Assembly: GCF_002214805.1 (NCBI RefSeq)
Contig: NZ_CP019914.1
Coordinates: forward strand, 2,418,001 to 2,482,000
Length of the DNA: 64,000 bases
Direction of reading: 5' to 3'
Source of the DNA: Brachyspira hampsonii
Lineage (GTDB): Bacteria > Spirochaetota > Brachyspiria > Brachyspirales > Brachyspiraceae
Shown: piece after piece, positions 17,091-26,887 of the stretch
Numbering within the stretch: position 1 is the stretch's first letter
Layout of the letters: every line of letters begins with the position of its first letter
Notes under the pieces: model-generated
Databases searched by the model: none
What the model was told of the DNA's origin: nothing
The model's input: the letters and a program-made list of their open reading frames with translations, nothing else
Made by a program: the position numbers and the translations under genes

Positions 17091-18491
17091 CTATTCTGTG
17101 AGTTTTCTTACCCATCGTTCTTTTTTCAGCATTATAACACCAATTGTAATTTTGGCAAAATCAGTTAATTTAGCTATACCAAACATAGCCACAGGACCTA
17201 CAGAAGTAAATTTGGCCAATATTAATGCTAGAGGTGCGAACATAAGCAATGATACAGGAACATCAACAGCAAAACCAAATATAGTGTCGCCTCCAGCTCT
17301 TGAAACTGCAAACTGAGCATTAATATATGTCCATACAGGCATATAACAGGCTATAAGTGTTACTAAATTTCTTGTTATTGCCTGAGCATCTATTGTAAGT
17401 TTAGAGAATATAAAAGGTATCAATAGGGTAGAAGACATTTGTACTAATCCAACCGCTAAACCTGCTATAACAGCTCCGTTTAATATCCATCTTGCTTTAT
17501 TTTTAGCATCTTCTAACTCGCCTCGTCCAAGTGTACCGCCTACAACTACCATAGTAGATACAAATATACCCTGAAAAACTAAGTAGAAGATATTGGCTAT
17601 AGTAAATCCAGATGCCATACCTGCAACTGTTTCAGCTCCGCCTCTGCTATTATATAAAGCAGTCATGAACATTTCGCTTAATCCCCAGCTTATTTCACTT
17701 AAAAATATTAAACTTGATTTTTTCAGCATAGAATAAAATACATCTAATTTTACTTTAAGTATTTCTCTAGTTCGCACATAAAATTTTTCATGACGAAGTT
17801 TTATATATACTATAAATAAAACCATTTCTATTATTCTAGCTATTAATGTAGCAATAGCAGCACCTGTTTCTTCTAGTCTTGTAGCTCCGAAATTTCCATA
17901 TATAAGTATATAATTTCCCATAGTATTACATAATGTAGCTATTACTGATATTATCAGCGGTATATGAGGTTTTCCTATCTCTCTGTATGAACTTCCTATA
18001 GCACCGGATATTGATATTGGAATAAAAGTAAATGCTATTATACTCATGTATTTTGTACTTGACATCAATATTGCTTCCTGAGATGCATTTCCTCTAGTCA
18101 TTAAACGCATAAATATTTCAGGATTGACTAGCATTAATATCATATAAGAAATAGAAATAACAAGAGGAAGTATTACTTTAAATCTAAATGCCTGCTGCAT
18201 ACCTTCTTTATTATTAGCACCGTTATTCTGTGCCATATATATTCCGCCTGCCGCGTAGCATGTATTAAGTATTACTAAGTATATAAAATTTAATTGATTC
18301 GATACATTCACAGCAGCCATTTTTATATCGCCTAATTCGGCCACCATGAAATTATCTATTAGTGATACCATTCCCATTATCAGCTGCTGAAGCATTACAG
18401 GTACGGCAATGGATATGCATAATTTATAAAAATCAAAATTTCCAAAAAGAGTTTTTTTACCGGTATTAAATTTCATTGAATTGGTATTCAT
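17091..18491 (-). CDS. MATE-family efflux transporter
   Basis: 466 residues from the internal ATG at 18491 (MNTNSMKFN), which has AAGAGA upstream; a longer frame to 18542 adds 17 residues without a ribosome site. Twelve hydrophobic segments in two halves. The opening KLCISIAVPVMLQQLIMGMVSLIDNFMVAELGDIKMAAVNVSNQ is the MATE signature (PVMLQQL...D.FMV...G). Expected function: Na+- or H+-driven export of cationic compounds across the inner membrane. Substrate not predictable. It stands alone: the MCP operon lies about 240 bases downstream and a divergent or separate lipoprotein gene lies upstream. Confidence 0.88.
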   Translation of the reverse strand: MNTNSMKFNTGKKTLFGNFDFYKLCISIAVPVMLQQLIMGMVSLIDNFMVAELGDIKMAAVNVSNQLNFIYLVILNTCYAAGGIYMAQNNGANNKEGMQQAFRFKVILPLVISISYMILMLVNPEIFMRLMTRGNASQEAILMSSTKYMSIIAFTFIPISISGAIGSSYREIGKPHIPLIISVIATLCNTMGNYILIYGNFGATRLEETGAAIATLIARIIEMVLFIVYIKLRHEKFYVRTREILKVKLDVFYSMLKKSSLIFLSEISWGLSEMFMTALYNSRGGAETVAGMASGFTIANIFYLVFQGIFVSTMVVVGGTLGRGELEDAKNKARWILNGAVIAGLAVGLVQMSSTLLIPFIFSKLTIDAQAITRNLVTLIACYMPVWTYINAQFAVSRAGGDTIFGFAVDVPVSLLMFAPLALILAKFTSVGPVAMFGIAKLTDFAKITIGVIMLKKERWVRKLTE

Positions 18492-18648
18492 AATATAATC
18501 TCTTTTATATAAAAAATCAAAGTATAAATTTGCTATAATCAATAAAACGAGATGTAATATATAGCTATTTTTATATTTGTCAATATGATTTATCTAATTT
18601 TTTAGCATTATTTATAAAAATATTAAGAAATTATATATTTGCTGTATA

Positions 18649-19182
18649 TCATTGCTTTTGTTGTAATAAATCCTGCATTTCATTATAAAGTCTCATTAAA
18701 TCATTTGCGGCACTTTCTTTTACTTTGAAATTTTTAAATCCGTCAGCAGTTTCTACCCTTATATCTGTAACTTTTTTCATATCTGTTACTTTATTTTCTG
18801 CCTGTATGCTGTATGTTCTGTCCACATACGCTGTATCCATAAAATATATAGAAGTACCATATATTATTTCATTATCTGTTTTAGGCATTGAAGATGTGTA
18901 ATATAAGTTTAAAAATGTACCGTCAGAAAATTTTAATACTACTTTACTTTTTTCTGTAATATTAAAAGAACCATCTGTAATGTATTGTGCTTCTAACACT
19001 ATATTATCAGTGCCGCCTATATTTTTTAATCTAAACTTTATAGTTGCAGACCAAAAAGTGATAGATACATAATCAGTTTGATAGAATTTTTGTCCATAAA
19101 AAGAGTCTTCTATTAGATTCACTTTAGCAGCACATGATGATAATGTTAGAATAAATATAAAAAGCAGTATTATTTTTTTCAA
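18649..19182 (-). CDS. small lipoprotein, function unknown
   Basis: 177 residues from a TTG start at 19182, chosen because GGAG lies 8 bases upstream and the reading begins with a signal peptide (KKIILLFIFILTLSSC). An in-frame ATG at 19275 would put 31 unrelated residues before it. Cys after LSS gives a lipoprotein. The mature part is beta-rich and polar (TDYVSITFWSATIKFRLKN, SKVVLKFSDGTFLNLYYTSS) and ends in a Gln/Lys-rich tail (MQDLLQQKQ). I recognise no family. It is divergent from the McrB gene at 19332. Confidence 0.65.
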   Translation of the reverse strand: MKKIILLFIFILTLSSCAAKVNLIEDSFYGQKFYQTDYVSITFWSATIKFRLKNIGGTDNIVLEAQYITDGSFNITEKSKVVLKFSDGTFLNLYYTSSMPKTDNEIIYGTSIYFMDTAYVDRTYSIQAENKVTDMKKVTDIRVETADGFKNFKVKESAANDLMRLYNEMQDLLQQKQ

Positions 19183-19268
19183 TATTTTCTCCGTAAGTTT
19201 TATAACTATATTATTATATAACCTATTTATTTTTTGTAAATAAAACATATGGTTTATAATTAATATTA

Positions 19269-19296
19269 TTGACATTTATATATTTTGTGTTATATT
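19269..19296 (+). promoter_or_regulatory. promoter of the McrBC-type locus
   Basis: TTGACA at 19269-19274, a 16-base spacer and TATATT at 19291-19296, followed by an AT-rich leader of about 30 bases to the ATG at 19332. No clear ribosome-binding sequence. Confidence 0.5.
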
Positions 19297-19331
19297 ATTT
19301 AATATAAAATACATAATTATAGTAGTGTTAT

Positions 19332-20954
19332 ATGGAACTAAAAAAAGTTTTTGCATGCGGAGTTAGCTGGGGTGGTGGTAAGCCTTCATATTTTGAAGAG
19401 TTTAAAAAGTATAATTCTGCTATATTAGGAAGCTACAACAGAAGAATAGAAGGTTTTAGAAATTTAAAAGTTGGTGATTTAATAGCCGCAAAGAATGGGG
19501 AAAAAATAATAGCTTTAGGACAAGTTGCTTCAGCTTTAGAAGAGTATTGGAGTTGGAAAGATTTAATAGATGAAGAAAAAGCCAATTATTACGGTGTGTC
19601 TTTAGAAGATGAAGTTGATATAATTAAAGTTAATAAATGGATAAAACTAGGAGAACCTATTAACTATCCTACTTCTTCAGGTACAGGATTTGTTCAAAAC
19701 AATAGAAGTGATTATTTAACACAATGTAATAATGCTTATTATAAGGAACTAAAAAAAATGGAAAAAGAAGAGATTATTAATATACTAAGTCAAAAAAAGC
19801 AGATCATACTTCAAGGGGCTCCGGGTACTGGAAAAACTTATTCTACTGCCGAAATTGCTGTTAATCTAATTGATGAAAAAGTACCAGATGACAGAAAAGA
19901 AGTTATGAAAAGATATAAAGAGCTTATAAAAAATAATCAGATATTTTTCACAACTTTTCATCAGTCAATGGATTATGAGGAGTTTGTTGAAGGATATAAA
20001 CCTATCTCTAATGACGGCAATATATCTTATGAAATAACAGACGGAATTTTTAAAGAGGCTTGCAGATATTCAATTACAGCAGGTAATGATAAAAATAATA
20101 TAGAATATGTATGGAATGAATTTCAAAATAAATTAATTGAAGAAGATATAAGATTCGATGAAAAAAACAATAATATTGGAAAGATTACTCTAAAAACAAA
20201 AACTGGTCTTGATTTTTATTTAACTACTGATGACAACGGATATGTAAGATATAAGCCCGCATCTCAAATAGGCGATAATTGGAGATATATAAGAGCTGCT
20301 TTATTTGGTCTGTATTTTAATAAATATAAATCTGCTTTATCATATACCGAGCCTTTATTAGATTATTTAAAAGAAAATTATAATTTATCAGAGCCTATTG
20401 AAAATAATAAAAATCCTGTTGTGCTTATAATAGATGAAATTAACCGCGGTAATATAGCAAAAATATTCGGAGAGCTTATTACATTATTAGAAGCTGATAA
20501 AAGAAAAAATGCTGACAATGAAATAGAAGTTAAGCTGCCTTATTCAAAAGAAATATTTTCTGTGCCTAGCAATTTATATATAATAGGTACTATGAATACA
20601 ACTGACAGAAGCATAGGATATATTGATTATGCTTTAAGAAGAAGATTTGCATTTATAACTATCAAGTCTGATATAGAAAAAATTGAAAATTATTATAATG
20701 ATAATGAAGAATTAAAATCAAAAGCTTCTGCACTATTTAATAATATAGAAAACATTATTAAAGAAAATTTAAATGAAGAATTTGAGATTGATGATATTAT
20801 GATAGGGCATAGCTATTTTATGGCTAAAGATGAAAAAGAGCTAAAAAGAAAATTAGATTATGAAATAAAGCCTTTATTATTAGAGTATTATAAAGACGGT
20901 ATATTAAAAAGTGATAAAGAACTAAAAGACAAAATTAAAGAGTTGGCAATATAA
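19332..20954 (+). CDS. McrB-like restriction AAA+ GTPase with N-terminal EVE-like domain
   Basis: 540 residues. Residues 1-140 look like an EVE/PUA-type domain (VFACGVSWGGGKP... FRNLKVGDLIAAKNGEKIIALGQVAS), a fold used to read modified bases. From about residue 145 an McrB AAA+ motor follows: Walker A GAPGTGKTYS, TTFHQSMDYEEFVEGYKP, Walker B VVLIIDEINRGNIAKIFGELITLLE, then GTMNTTDRSIGYIDYALRRRFAF with the MNTxDRS signature and Arg fingers. Expected role: recognise modified DNA and drive translocation with an McrC nuclease partner, which follows at 20960 but is frameshifted. It stands between housekeeping genes, as expected for a defence insertion. Confidence 0.88.
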   Translation: MELKKVFACGVSWGGGKPSYFEEFKKYNSAILGSYNRRIEGFRNLKVGDLIAAKNGEKIIALGQVASALEEYWSWKDLIDEEKANYYGVSLEDEVDIIKVNKWIKLGEPINYPTSSGTGFVQNNRSDYLTQCNNAYYKELKKMEKEEIINILSQKKQIILQGAPGTGKTYSTAEIAVNLIDEKVPDDRKEVMKRYKELIKNNQIFFTTFHQSMDYEEFVEGYKPISNDGNISYEITDGIFKEACRYSITAGNDKNNIEYVWNEFQNKLIEEDIRFDEKNNNIGKITLKTKTGLDFYLTTDDNGYVRYKPASQIGDNWRYIRAALFGLYFNKYKSALSYTEPLLDYLKENYNLSEPIENNKNPVVLIIDEINRGNIAKIFGELITLLEADKRKNADNEIEVKLPYSKEIFSVPSNLYIIGTMNTTDRSIGYIDYALRRRFAFITIKSDIEKIENYYNDNEELKSKASALFNNIENIIKENLNEEFEIDDIMIGHSYFMAKDEKELKRKLDYEIKPLLLEYYKDGILKSDKELKDKIKELAI

Positions 20955-20959
20955 TTCTT

Positions 20960-22190
20960 ATGGATAATTTAAATAATCAATGCGAATGTGAATTTTGTAA
21001 AAATAATTCTGCTTCATTTAAGGAACATAATGATATAAATTGTGATTCACTTATTGAACATATAAATAATTCAAAATACAGAGAATACATATTTGGAGAA
21101 GATTTATACGGCAAAACTCTTTCCTATTTATATAGGTGCTTTCTGGCTTGATAATGAATATACAAAAAATATTATAATTAATCCTAAAATAGAGAATATT
21201 GATTTTATGAAAATGTTTTCAAAATGCTTGTCTTATTCAAGTATTATAAAAGATTTTGATAAAATATACAGCATTAATTTTGAAGAGCCTCCTATAGATT
21301 ATAAAGGAAATATATTAATAAAAGGACTTGATGCATTAACGAGTATACATTTTTTGAGAATGCTCGAATTAGAACTTCATAATGGACTTAAAAGAAATTT
21401 TATAAAAAAAGAAGAAAATCTTAATTCAAAAATAAAAGGTAAAATAAACTTTTCAAATCATATAAAGAAAAATATTATGGCTGCCAGAAATGACAGGGTA
21501 TACTGTTCTTATTTTGATTATGATATAAACTGCTTGGAAAATAGAATACTAAAAAAGGCATTAAAAATATGCTACTCCAATATAGGAAGTATTTATAATT
21601 CTTTTTCTTGTATGAGCTTTTTTTCTGAAGTATCTGATGAGCTTCATTTTTATGAACTTCATAATATAAAATTAAATCCCCTATATAAAAAATATAAACT
21701 TCTTATAAAATTAGCTATTAATATAATAAAATTAAAAAGATATAAGGACTCATGCAGTAAAAACGAAGCCCATCCTTTTTATATTGATATGTCATTATTA
21801 TTTGAGAAATATGTTTATGCTTTACTTGACGATTCACTAAAAAATAAAAATGCAAAAATATTATATCAAGAAGGATATAGCCGTCATAAATTAAAACCTG
21901 ATTTTATTATTAAGGGCAATGGATATGATTATATAGCTGATTCCAAATATAAAAGCAGCTATAATAATGGTATAAACATAGAAGATATTAGACAGCTTTC
22001 TGGATATGGAAGAGTTGAAAGTATAGTAGAAGAGTTTGCAAATGATATTGAAAACTATGTTCCAAAATGCCTTATAATATATCCTTTAAATGATTCAAAT
22101 AATAAAAGCATAGATTTTGAAAAAAAAGAAAAAATTAGTGGTTTAGTGAAGTTTTATAAACTTGGTGTTAGCCTTCCAGTATTAGATTAA
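20960..22190 (+). pseudogene. McrC-like nuclease subunit, interrupted by a -1 frameshift
   Basis: Two overlapping frames form one protein. The first (20960-21151) gives MDNLNNQCECEFCKNN... FGEDLYGKTL and then runs out; the second continues from about 21120 as FPIYIGAFWLDNEYTKNIIINPK to 22190, about 355 residues. Restoring one T in the TTT at 21120-21122 would read GKTLFPIYIGAF and join them at about 410 residues, a normal McrC size. The C-terminal PD-(D/E)xK-like region is kept (KLKPDFIIKGNGYDYIADSKYK, i.e. D...xAxxK). The cause may be a real mutation, phase variation, ribosomal slippage or a sequencing error. If real, restriction is probably inactive. It starts 5 bases after mcrB. Confidence 0.75.
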
Positions 22191-22292
22191 TAATTTTATA
22201 TTTTCTCGTAAATTCATTTTATACAATTGCTATTTTAACAGTTTTATTATATACTTTTACATCAATATTTATTATTGCAAGGGGTTAAATTA

Positions 22293-23342
22293 ATGGAGAA
22301 TCCTATAAAAAATATTACAGAAACAATCATAGGCGAATGCCGTAATTTTAAACATACATTAAAAGAAATATTATACGCAATAATTATTGTGCTTCTTATA
22401 AATACATTTTTAATACAGAATTATCAAATACCAACAGGCTCTATGATTCCTATTATAATGCCCGGAGACAGACTTTTTGCCAATAGATTTGTATACGGAG
22501 TTAAATTGCCTTTTACAGACGGACTTTTAGGATACAGACTTCCTAAAATAAAATCACCTCAAAGAGGGGATTTGGTAGTATTTAGAGCACCTCCTTCTGC
22601 TTCTTTCGGATGTGAGTCTGCTATGCCTTATTATGAGCCTTCTCCATTGGTTCAGTTTTTAAAACTTCCAGTTATGATATTTGCTCTCACACCTTTTACT
22701 TGGGACCCTAGATTTTTACTTGCAGACTATATAGGAGAAAAACTTACTGGGGGTACGCATTTAGCACCTGCTAATTTATTTTTGGGACTTAAAACTGTGG
22801 ATTTGGATCCTAGAAAAGAATTTGTTAAGCGTGTCATAGCTACAGCTGGAGAAACTGTTGAAATTAGAAATAAAAAAATAATTATAAATGGAAATGAAAT
22901 AGAAGATAAATGGGGTTATTTCTTTTATGGAAATGATAGAGAGTTTGTTCCTCGTATAGATATATATGGACCTATTTATGTTCCTAAAAAAGGTGATGTT
23001 ATGATATTTAAAAAGATAGTTGATAAAACAGATTATTATAATGATTACAGTTCTTTTGAAGTTTATATAAATGATGAGATAGTAAGCGATGATATAAAAT
23101 TATGGTATTGGATGAATATATATGTTCCTAATGCCAAAGACAGACCAGATGAATATATATACAATGTCCCAGAAGATTATTTCTTTGTAATGGGAGATAA
23201 CAGAGACCAAAGCTGCGACAGCAGAATGTGGGGATTAGTTCCTTACAGACATATAAAAGGTCAGCCTATGATTGCTTGGATACAGTCTAAAAGACCTGAT
23301 GATGTTGAACAAGGCTTCTTTAAATACTTTATAATTAAATAA
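22293..23342 (+). CDS. lepB: signal peptidase I
   Basis: 349 residues from the ATG at 22293 with AAGGGG upstream (a TTG six codons earlier is less likely). One N-terminal membrane helix (about 26-43), then box B QIPTGSMIPIIMPGD with nucleophile Ser50, box D EFVKRVIATAGETVEI with general base Lys179, and box E VMGDNRDQSCDSRMWGLVP near residue 300. The protein cleaves signal peptides at the outer face of the inner membrane. Two insertions between boxes C and E make it longer than the E. coli core. It is first in a tight series with the unknown gene at 23353 and queA. Confidence 0.95.
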   Translation: MENPIKNITETIIGECRNFKHTLKEILYAIIIVLLINTFLIQNYQIPTGSMIPIIMPGDRLFANRFVYGVKLPFTDGLLGYRLPKIKSPQRGDLVVFRAPPSASFGCESAMPYYEPSPLVQFLKLPVMIFALTPFTWDPRFLLADYIGEKLTGGTHLAPANLFLGLKTVDLDPRKEFVKRVIATAGETVEIRNKKIIINGNEIEDKWGYFFYGNDREFVPRIDIYGPIYVPKKGDVMIFKKIVDKTDYYNDYSSFEVYINDEIVSDDIKLWYWMNIYVPNAKDRPDEYIYNVPEDYFFVMGDNRDQSCDSRMWGLVPYRHIKGQPMIAWIQSKRPDDVEQGFFKYFIIK

Positions 23343-23352
23343 GAATAGCAAT

Positions 23353-24999
23353 ATGTATGATCAAATTTCTCAAGATACTTTAAAAGAATTATGTAAAATT
23401 TGGAAAGCAAAAAATACAGAGGATTTACAAACAAAATCTTCTAATGTTTTTATTGTCTCTTTTAAATTTTATGCTTTATCCAAAGAAGCTAAAGATATTG
23501 TGCTTTATGTACTGAAAAATGAAAGCAAAGAACTAAACTCTATAGATATAGCATATTCTCTTAAATATACTCAAAAACAAATACCTGCTTTCTTCAATTA
23601 TATAGATGAAATAAAAAAATCAGGACTTCTATATTTAAAAATAAAAAGAAGAAGATTAAACTCTCATGATGATACTTTGTACTTTCTTCCTAATGTTAAG
23701 CCTATAATAGAAAGTATTATACTAAAAGAAAGTATTAAAATTACTAATTATATAGATTGTACATACACTGCTAATATATATAAAAAATATCTTCAGAAAA
23801 TAATTAATATATATGAAAATGGAAATATTGTAGAATATAATAAAGCAAAAATAGATGATGATGAATTATTTACTTTATGCAAATCTAATATTCTTTCTGT
23901 TTATTTTTATCAAAATGATCTTAAGGTTTATGTTGCTGTCAATAATAAAAATGTTTTAGAGAATTTAGAGAAGAGTTTAAAAGAGAATATTGAAAGTTCA
24001 GTTTTTATTTATAATCATTTTAATATATTGAATGATATTGAAACTTTTATATATGAATGCGATGTTCAGAAATTATCTTCTGATGATATTAATATAAATT
24101 TTTTAACTAATAATTTGGATTCTTCTGTTATAATAAATATATGTTTAAAATTGGATTTAATTAAATTAGATAATAAAAATTTTATATCATTGGAATATGA
24201 TAATATAAAAAAATATCTTTCATCTTCTATAGAAGAAAGAATTGATAATATAACAAAAAAAGTTTATAAAAATTATTCTGATTATTATAAGCATATTTTT
24301 TCTATTATGGAGAAAGAAAGCATATCAAAATCAGTACTTTTTATGAAATTGAAAGAAAAATATAATATCTCTATAACTGCTGAAACATATAATAATATTA
24401 TTTATTCTATGTTTATTTTAGGTATTGCTGAAGTATCTTTTTATGAGAATGCCGTACTTGCAGTTAGAAATGTTAATACTTATACAGAAGAAAGCAATTT
24501 AAAAAGATCATTCATTAATGGAAATTTTGAACTTACATTGATAAATCATTATTTGTTTTCTAATAATTTTATTTATATGTGTAATTTATATTTTGAACTT
24601 GATAAGCAGGAAACAGTATACACTTATACTATGACAGAAGAAAACATATTAAAAGGAAAAACTATTATAAGCGATGAAGAGTCAGAATATTCATTTAATA
24701 AATTTTTGGCAGTATTAAAAAATACATTATTAGACAATAATGTGGATATTCCTAAGCATATAGAAACTAGTATAAAGAGATGGTATGAGAGAGGCATTAT
24801 TTCTTATGTATATGATAATGTTACTCTTGTTATAATAAAAGATGCCAATAAATTAGAAGAAATAATTTATGAGGCTAAAAGAAAAGGCATAATTATAACA
24901 AAAATTAATGATGAATATGCTATAGTAAAATCTAGTTCTTCAACTAAAAAAAGCCTTACCAAATTTTTAAGACAAAGAAAGATAATAGTAACATTCTAA
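23353..24999 (+). CDS. unknown protein, possibly winged-helix/Helicase_C_3-like
   Basis: 548 residues, 10 bases after lepB and 24 before queA. No catalytic motif is visible. Residues about 35-100 (LSKEAKDIVLYVLKNESKELNSIDIAYSLKYTQKQIPAFFNYIDEIKKSGLLYL) look like a winged-helix module, and similar HTH-like blocks recur near 310-350 and 470-500. The C-terminus (EEIIYEAKRKGIIITKINDEYAIVKSSS... LRQRKIIVTF) weakly recalls the Helicase_C_3 domain found without a motor in some bacterial XPB-related proteins. That is a tentative idea. The strong Asn/Lys/Ile bias is ordinary for this genome. Confidence 0.5.
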   Translation: MYDQISQDTLKELCKIWKAKNTEDLQTKSSNVFIVSFKFYALSKEAKDIVLYVLKNESKELNSIDIAYSLKYTQKQIPAFFNYIDEIKKSGLLYLKIKRRRLNSHDDTLYFLPNVKPIIESIILKESIKITNYIDCTYTANIYKKYLQKIINIYENGNIVEYNKAKIDDDELFTLCKSNILSVYFYQNDLKVYVAVNNKNVLENLEKSLKENIESSVFIYNHFNILNDIETFIYECDVQKLSSDDININFLTNNLDSSVIINICLKLDLIKLDNKNFISLEYDNIKKYLSSSIEERIDNITKKVYKNYSDYYKHIFSIMEKESISKSVLFMKLKEKYNISITAETYNNIIYSMFILGIAEVSFYENAVLAVRNVNTYTEESNLKRSFINGNFELTLINHYLFSNNFIYMCNLYFELDKQETVYTYTMTEENILKGKTIISDEESEYSFNKFLAVLKNTLLDNNVDIPKHIETSIKRWYERGIISYVYDNVTLVIIKDANKLEEIIYEAKRKGIIITKINDEYAIVKSSSSTKKSLTKFLRQRKIIVTF

Positions 25000-25023
25000 A
25001 TAAAAAATGAGCGGTAAAAAGTT

Positions 25024-26103
25024 ATGACAGATTATTTTAATAAAGAAACCTATAATTTTTATTTACCTGAGAACTTAATAGCAACTAATCCTAATTATGA
25101 AAGAGATCATTGTAAATTAATGACTTTGAATAAGAATACGGGTAAATTAGAACATAAGATATTTGCAGATATTATTAATTATTTAAATAAAGATGATGTA
25201 TTAGTTTTAAATGACAGCAAAGTAATACCTGCTAGAATATACGCTAAAAAAAATACAGGAGGCAATTCGGAAATTCTGCTTCTTAATAAAGTTAATAATG
25301 ACGAAAGTACTTGGGAATGTTTGATAAAGGGTAAAAATATTAAAGAGGCTGATACATTATATTTAGATTATTCTCATTTAGATAATGTAGGAAATATTGA
25401 GGCATTAATAGAAAAAGATAATATATCAACTAAATTAATAAAATTTTCAAAGCCATTAACAAGTGATATTTTAGATGCCATAGGAAAGATTCCGCTTCCT
25501 CCTTATATAATTCAAAGCAGAAAAAGAAAAGGAGAGGAGGAATACAATAGTAATGATAAAGAGTTTTATCAGAATGTATATGCCAAAAATGAGGGCAGTA
25601 TAGCTTCTCCTACTTCCGGACTTCATTTTACAAAAGAGCTTTTAGAGAAAATAAAATCTATTGGAGTTACTGTATGCTATGTTACATTGCATGTAGGTTT
25701 CTCAACTTTTAATCCTTTAAAAGAAGATGATTTAAGAAATCATATTATGCATGAAGAAAAGTTTATTATACCAAAAGAGAGCTATGACATTATAATAAAT
25801 GCCAAAAAAGATGGTAGAAGAGTCGTATCATGCGGAACTACAGTTGCAAGAGTATTAGAAAGCGAATATGATAATTATGATTTTAAAAGAATGGAAGGAT
25901 CCACTAATATATTTATTTATCCGCCGTATAAGTTTAAATGTGTTGATGCTTTAATTACTAATTTCCACACCCCGCATTCTACATTGATTGCTATGGTTAG
26001 TGCTTTTGCAGGATATGATAATATAATGAATGCATATAAAACAGCAGTAGAAAATAATTATAGATTTTTTTCTTACGGCGATGCTATGTTTATGTTTGAA
26101 TAG
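25024..26103 (+). CDS. queA: tRNA preQ1(34) S-adenosylmethionine ribosyltransferase-isomerase
   Basis: 359 residues, full length. Signature stretches are YFLPENLIA-like NFYLPENLIATNPNYERDHCKLM, VLNDSKVIPARIYAKK, the IPLPPYIIQ segment, then NEGSIASPTSGLHFT and HVGFSTFNPLKEDDLRNHIMHEE. It transfers and isomerises the ribosyl moiety of SAM onto preQ1 in the tRNA wobble position to make epoxyqueuosine. It is third in the lepB series and converges with the gene ending at 26108. The anticodons that receive queuosine (GUN) do not include the tRNA-Gln in this window. Confidence 0.95.
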   Translation: MTDYFNKETYNFYLPENLIATNPNYERDHCKLMTLNKNTGKLEHKIFADIINYLNKDDVLVLNDSKVIPARIYAKKNTGGNSEILLLNKVNNDESTWECLIKGKNIKEADTLYLDYSHLDNVGNIEALIEKDNISTKLIKFSKPLTSDILDAIGKIPLPPYIIQSRKRKGEEEYNSNDKEFYQNVYAKNEGSIASPTSGLHFTKELLEKIKSIGVTVCYVTLHVGFSTFNPLKEDDLRNHIMHEEKFIIPKESYDIIINAKKDGRRVVSCGTTVARVLESEYDNYDFKRMEGSTNIFIYPPYKFKCVDALITNFHTPHSTLIAMVSAFAGYDNIMNAYKTAVENNYRFFSYGDAMFMFE

Positions 26104-26107
26104 ATTT

Positions 26108-26806
26108 CTATGCTAAATATATTTTTGGGAAATCTCTTTCATTGATTAATCCGTCTTTAATTAAAATAGCTCTTAATACATCTATATCACTGTAAATATC
26201 GATCAAAGAATCATTATTAAATTCATCAATCATTTTTTTAAATCCCAAATTTATAATGCATATAGAGCTTTTTATATCTTTTTTTATTTTTTGTTTTTTA
26301 CTATTATCCATACAGCCTTCATCTAATTCTATGTATCTATTCATGAATTTTTCAATCGTTGGTATATAATAATCAATTATAGAATTATAAGTTCTTTTAT
26401 ATGATTTATTATTGCTGGTTTTTTCTAAAATAAAATTGAGTTTGTAAAGCACATCATTTATAATAAGTCTTAAATCAGAATCATCTATTTGAGATATGTT
26501 TGTTTTTATATTCTTGTCAAAACTATTTGTTTTATTATTATTATTATTTGATTCTGTGTTATGGTTATTATCGTATGAAGTTTCTTTTTCATCGACTCTA
26601 TTAGTTTTATCAAACTTAATATTTTTAATATAGCTTTGTAATTTATCTTGCAATGTGTAAAATAAAATTAACAATAAGAATACAAATATAATAATTGAAA
26701 TCAATTTAAAAGATATTACCCAAAATACTAAGCCTGAAAATACTAATAGTGATATTGATATAATAAAATTAATATTGCTTGAAAATAAATCTGTATATTT
26801 TTTCAT
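26108..26806 (-). CDS. XpaC-like (halogen hydrolase-named family) membrane protein
   Basis: 232 residues from the ATG at 26806, which has GGAG 8 bases upstream (a longer frame to 26857 lacks a site). Two adjacent membrane helices (residues about 12-50), a polar Asn-rich linker (75-105), then a helical domain (110-230) with YNSIIDYYIPTIEKFMNRYIELDEG and DIDVLRAILIKDGLI. The RxxxxYYxPTxxKxxxxYxEL and DxxVLxxxLxxDGL pattern is that of the XpaC family, named for 5-bromo-4-chloroindolyl phosphate hydrolysis but without a proven enzyme activity. The assignment is moderate. Confidence 0.5.
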   Translation of the reverse strand: MKKYTDLFSSNINFIISISLLVFSGLVFWVISFKLISIIIFVFLLLILFYTLQDKLQSYIKNIKFDKTNRVDEKETSYDNNHNTESNNNNNKTNSFDKNIKTNISQIDDSDLRLIINDVLYKLNFILEKTSNNKSYKRTYNSIIDYYIPTIEKFMNRYIELDEGCMDNSKKQKIKKDIKSSICIINLGFKKMIDEFNNDSLIDIYSDIDVLRAILIKDGLINERDFPKIYLA

Positions 26807-26887
26807 AATAATGTCTCCATATAAATGTAAAAAATATTTACTTTTTATATGATACAATAAAAATGAAAAATATCAATTATTAAATAA

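Noticed and set aside
20960-21151. The 63-codon frame as a separate small gene
   Set aside because: Its end reads into the McrC frame with one added base, and the joined protein has the normal McrC length, so it is the 5' part of McrC.
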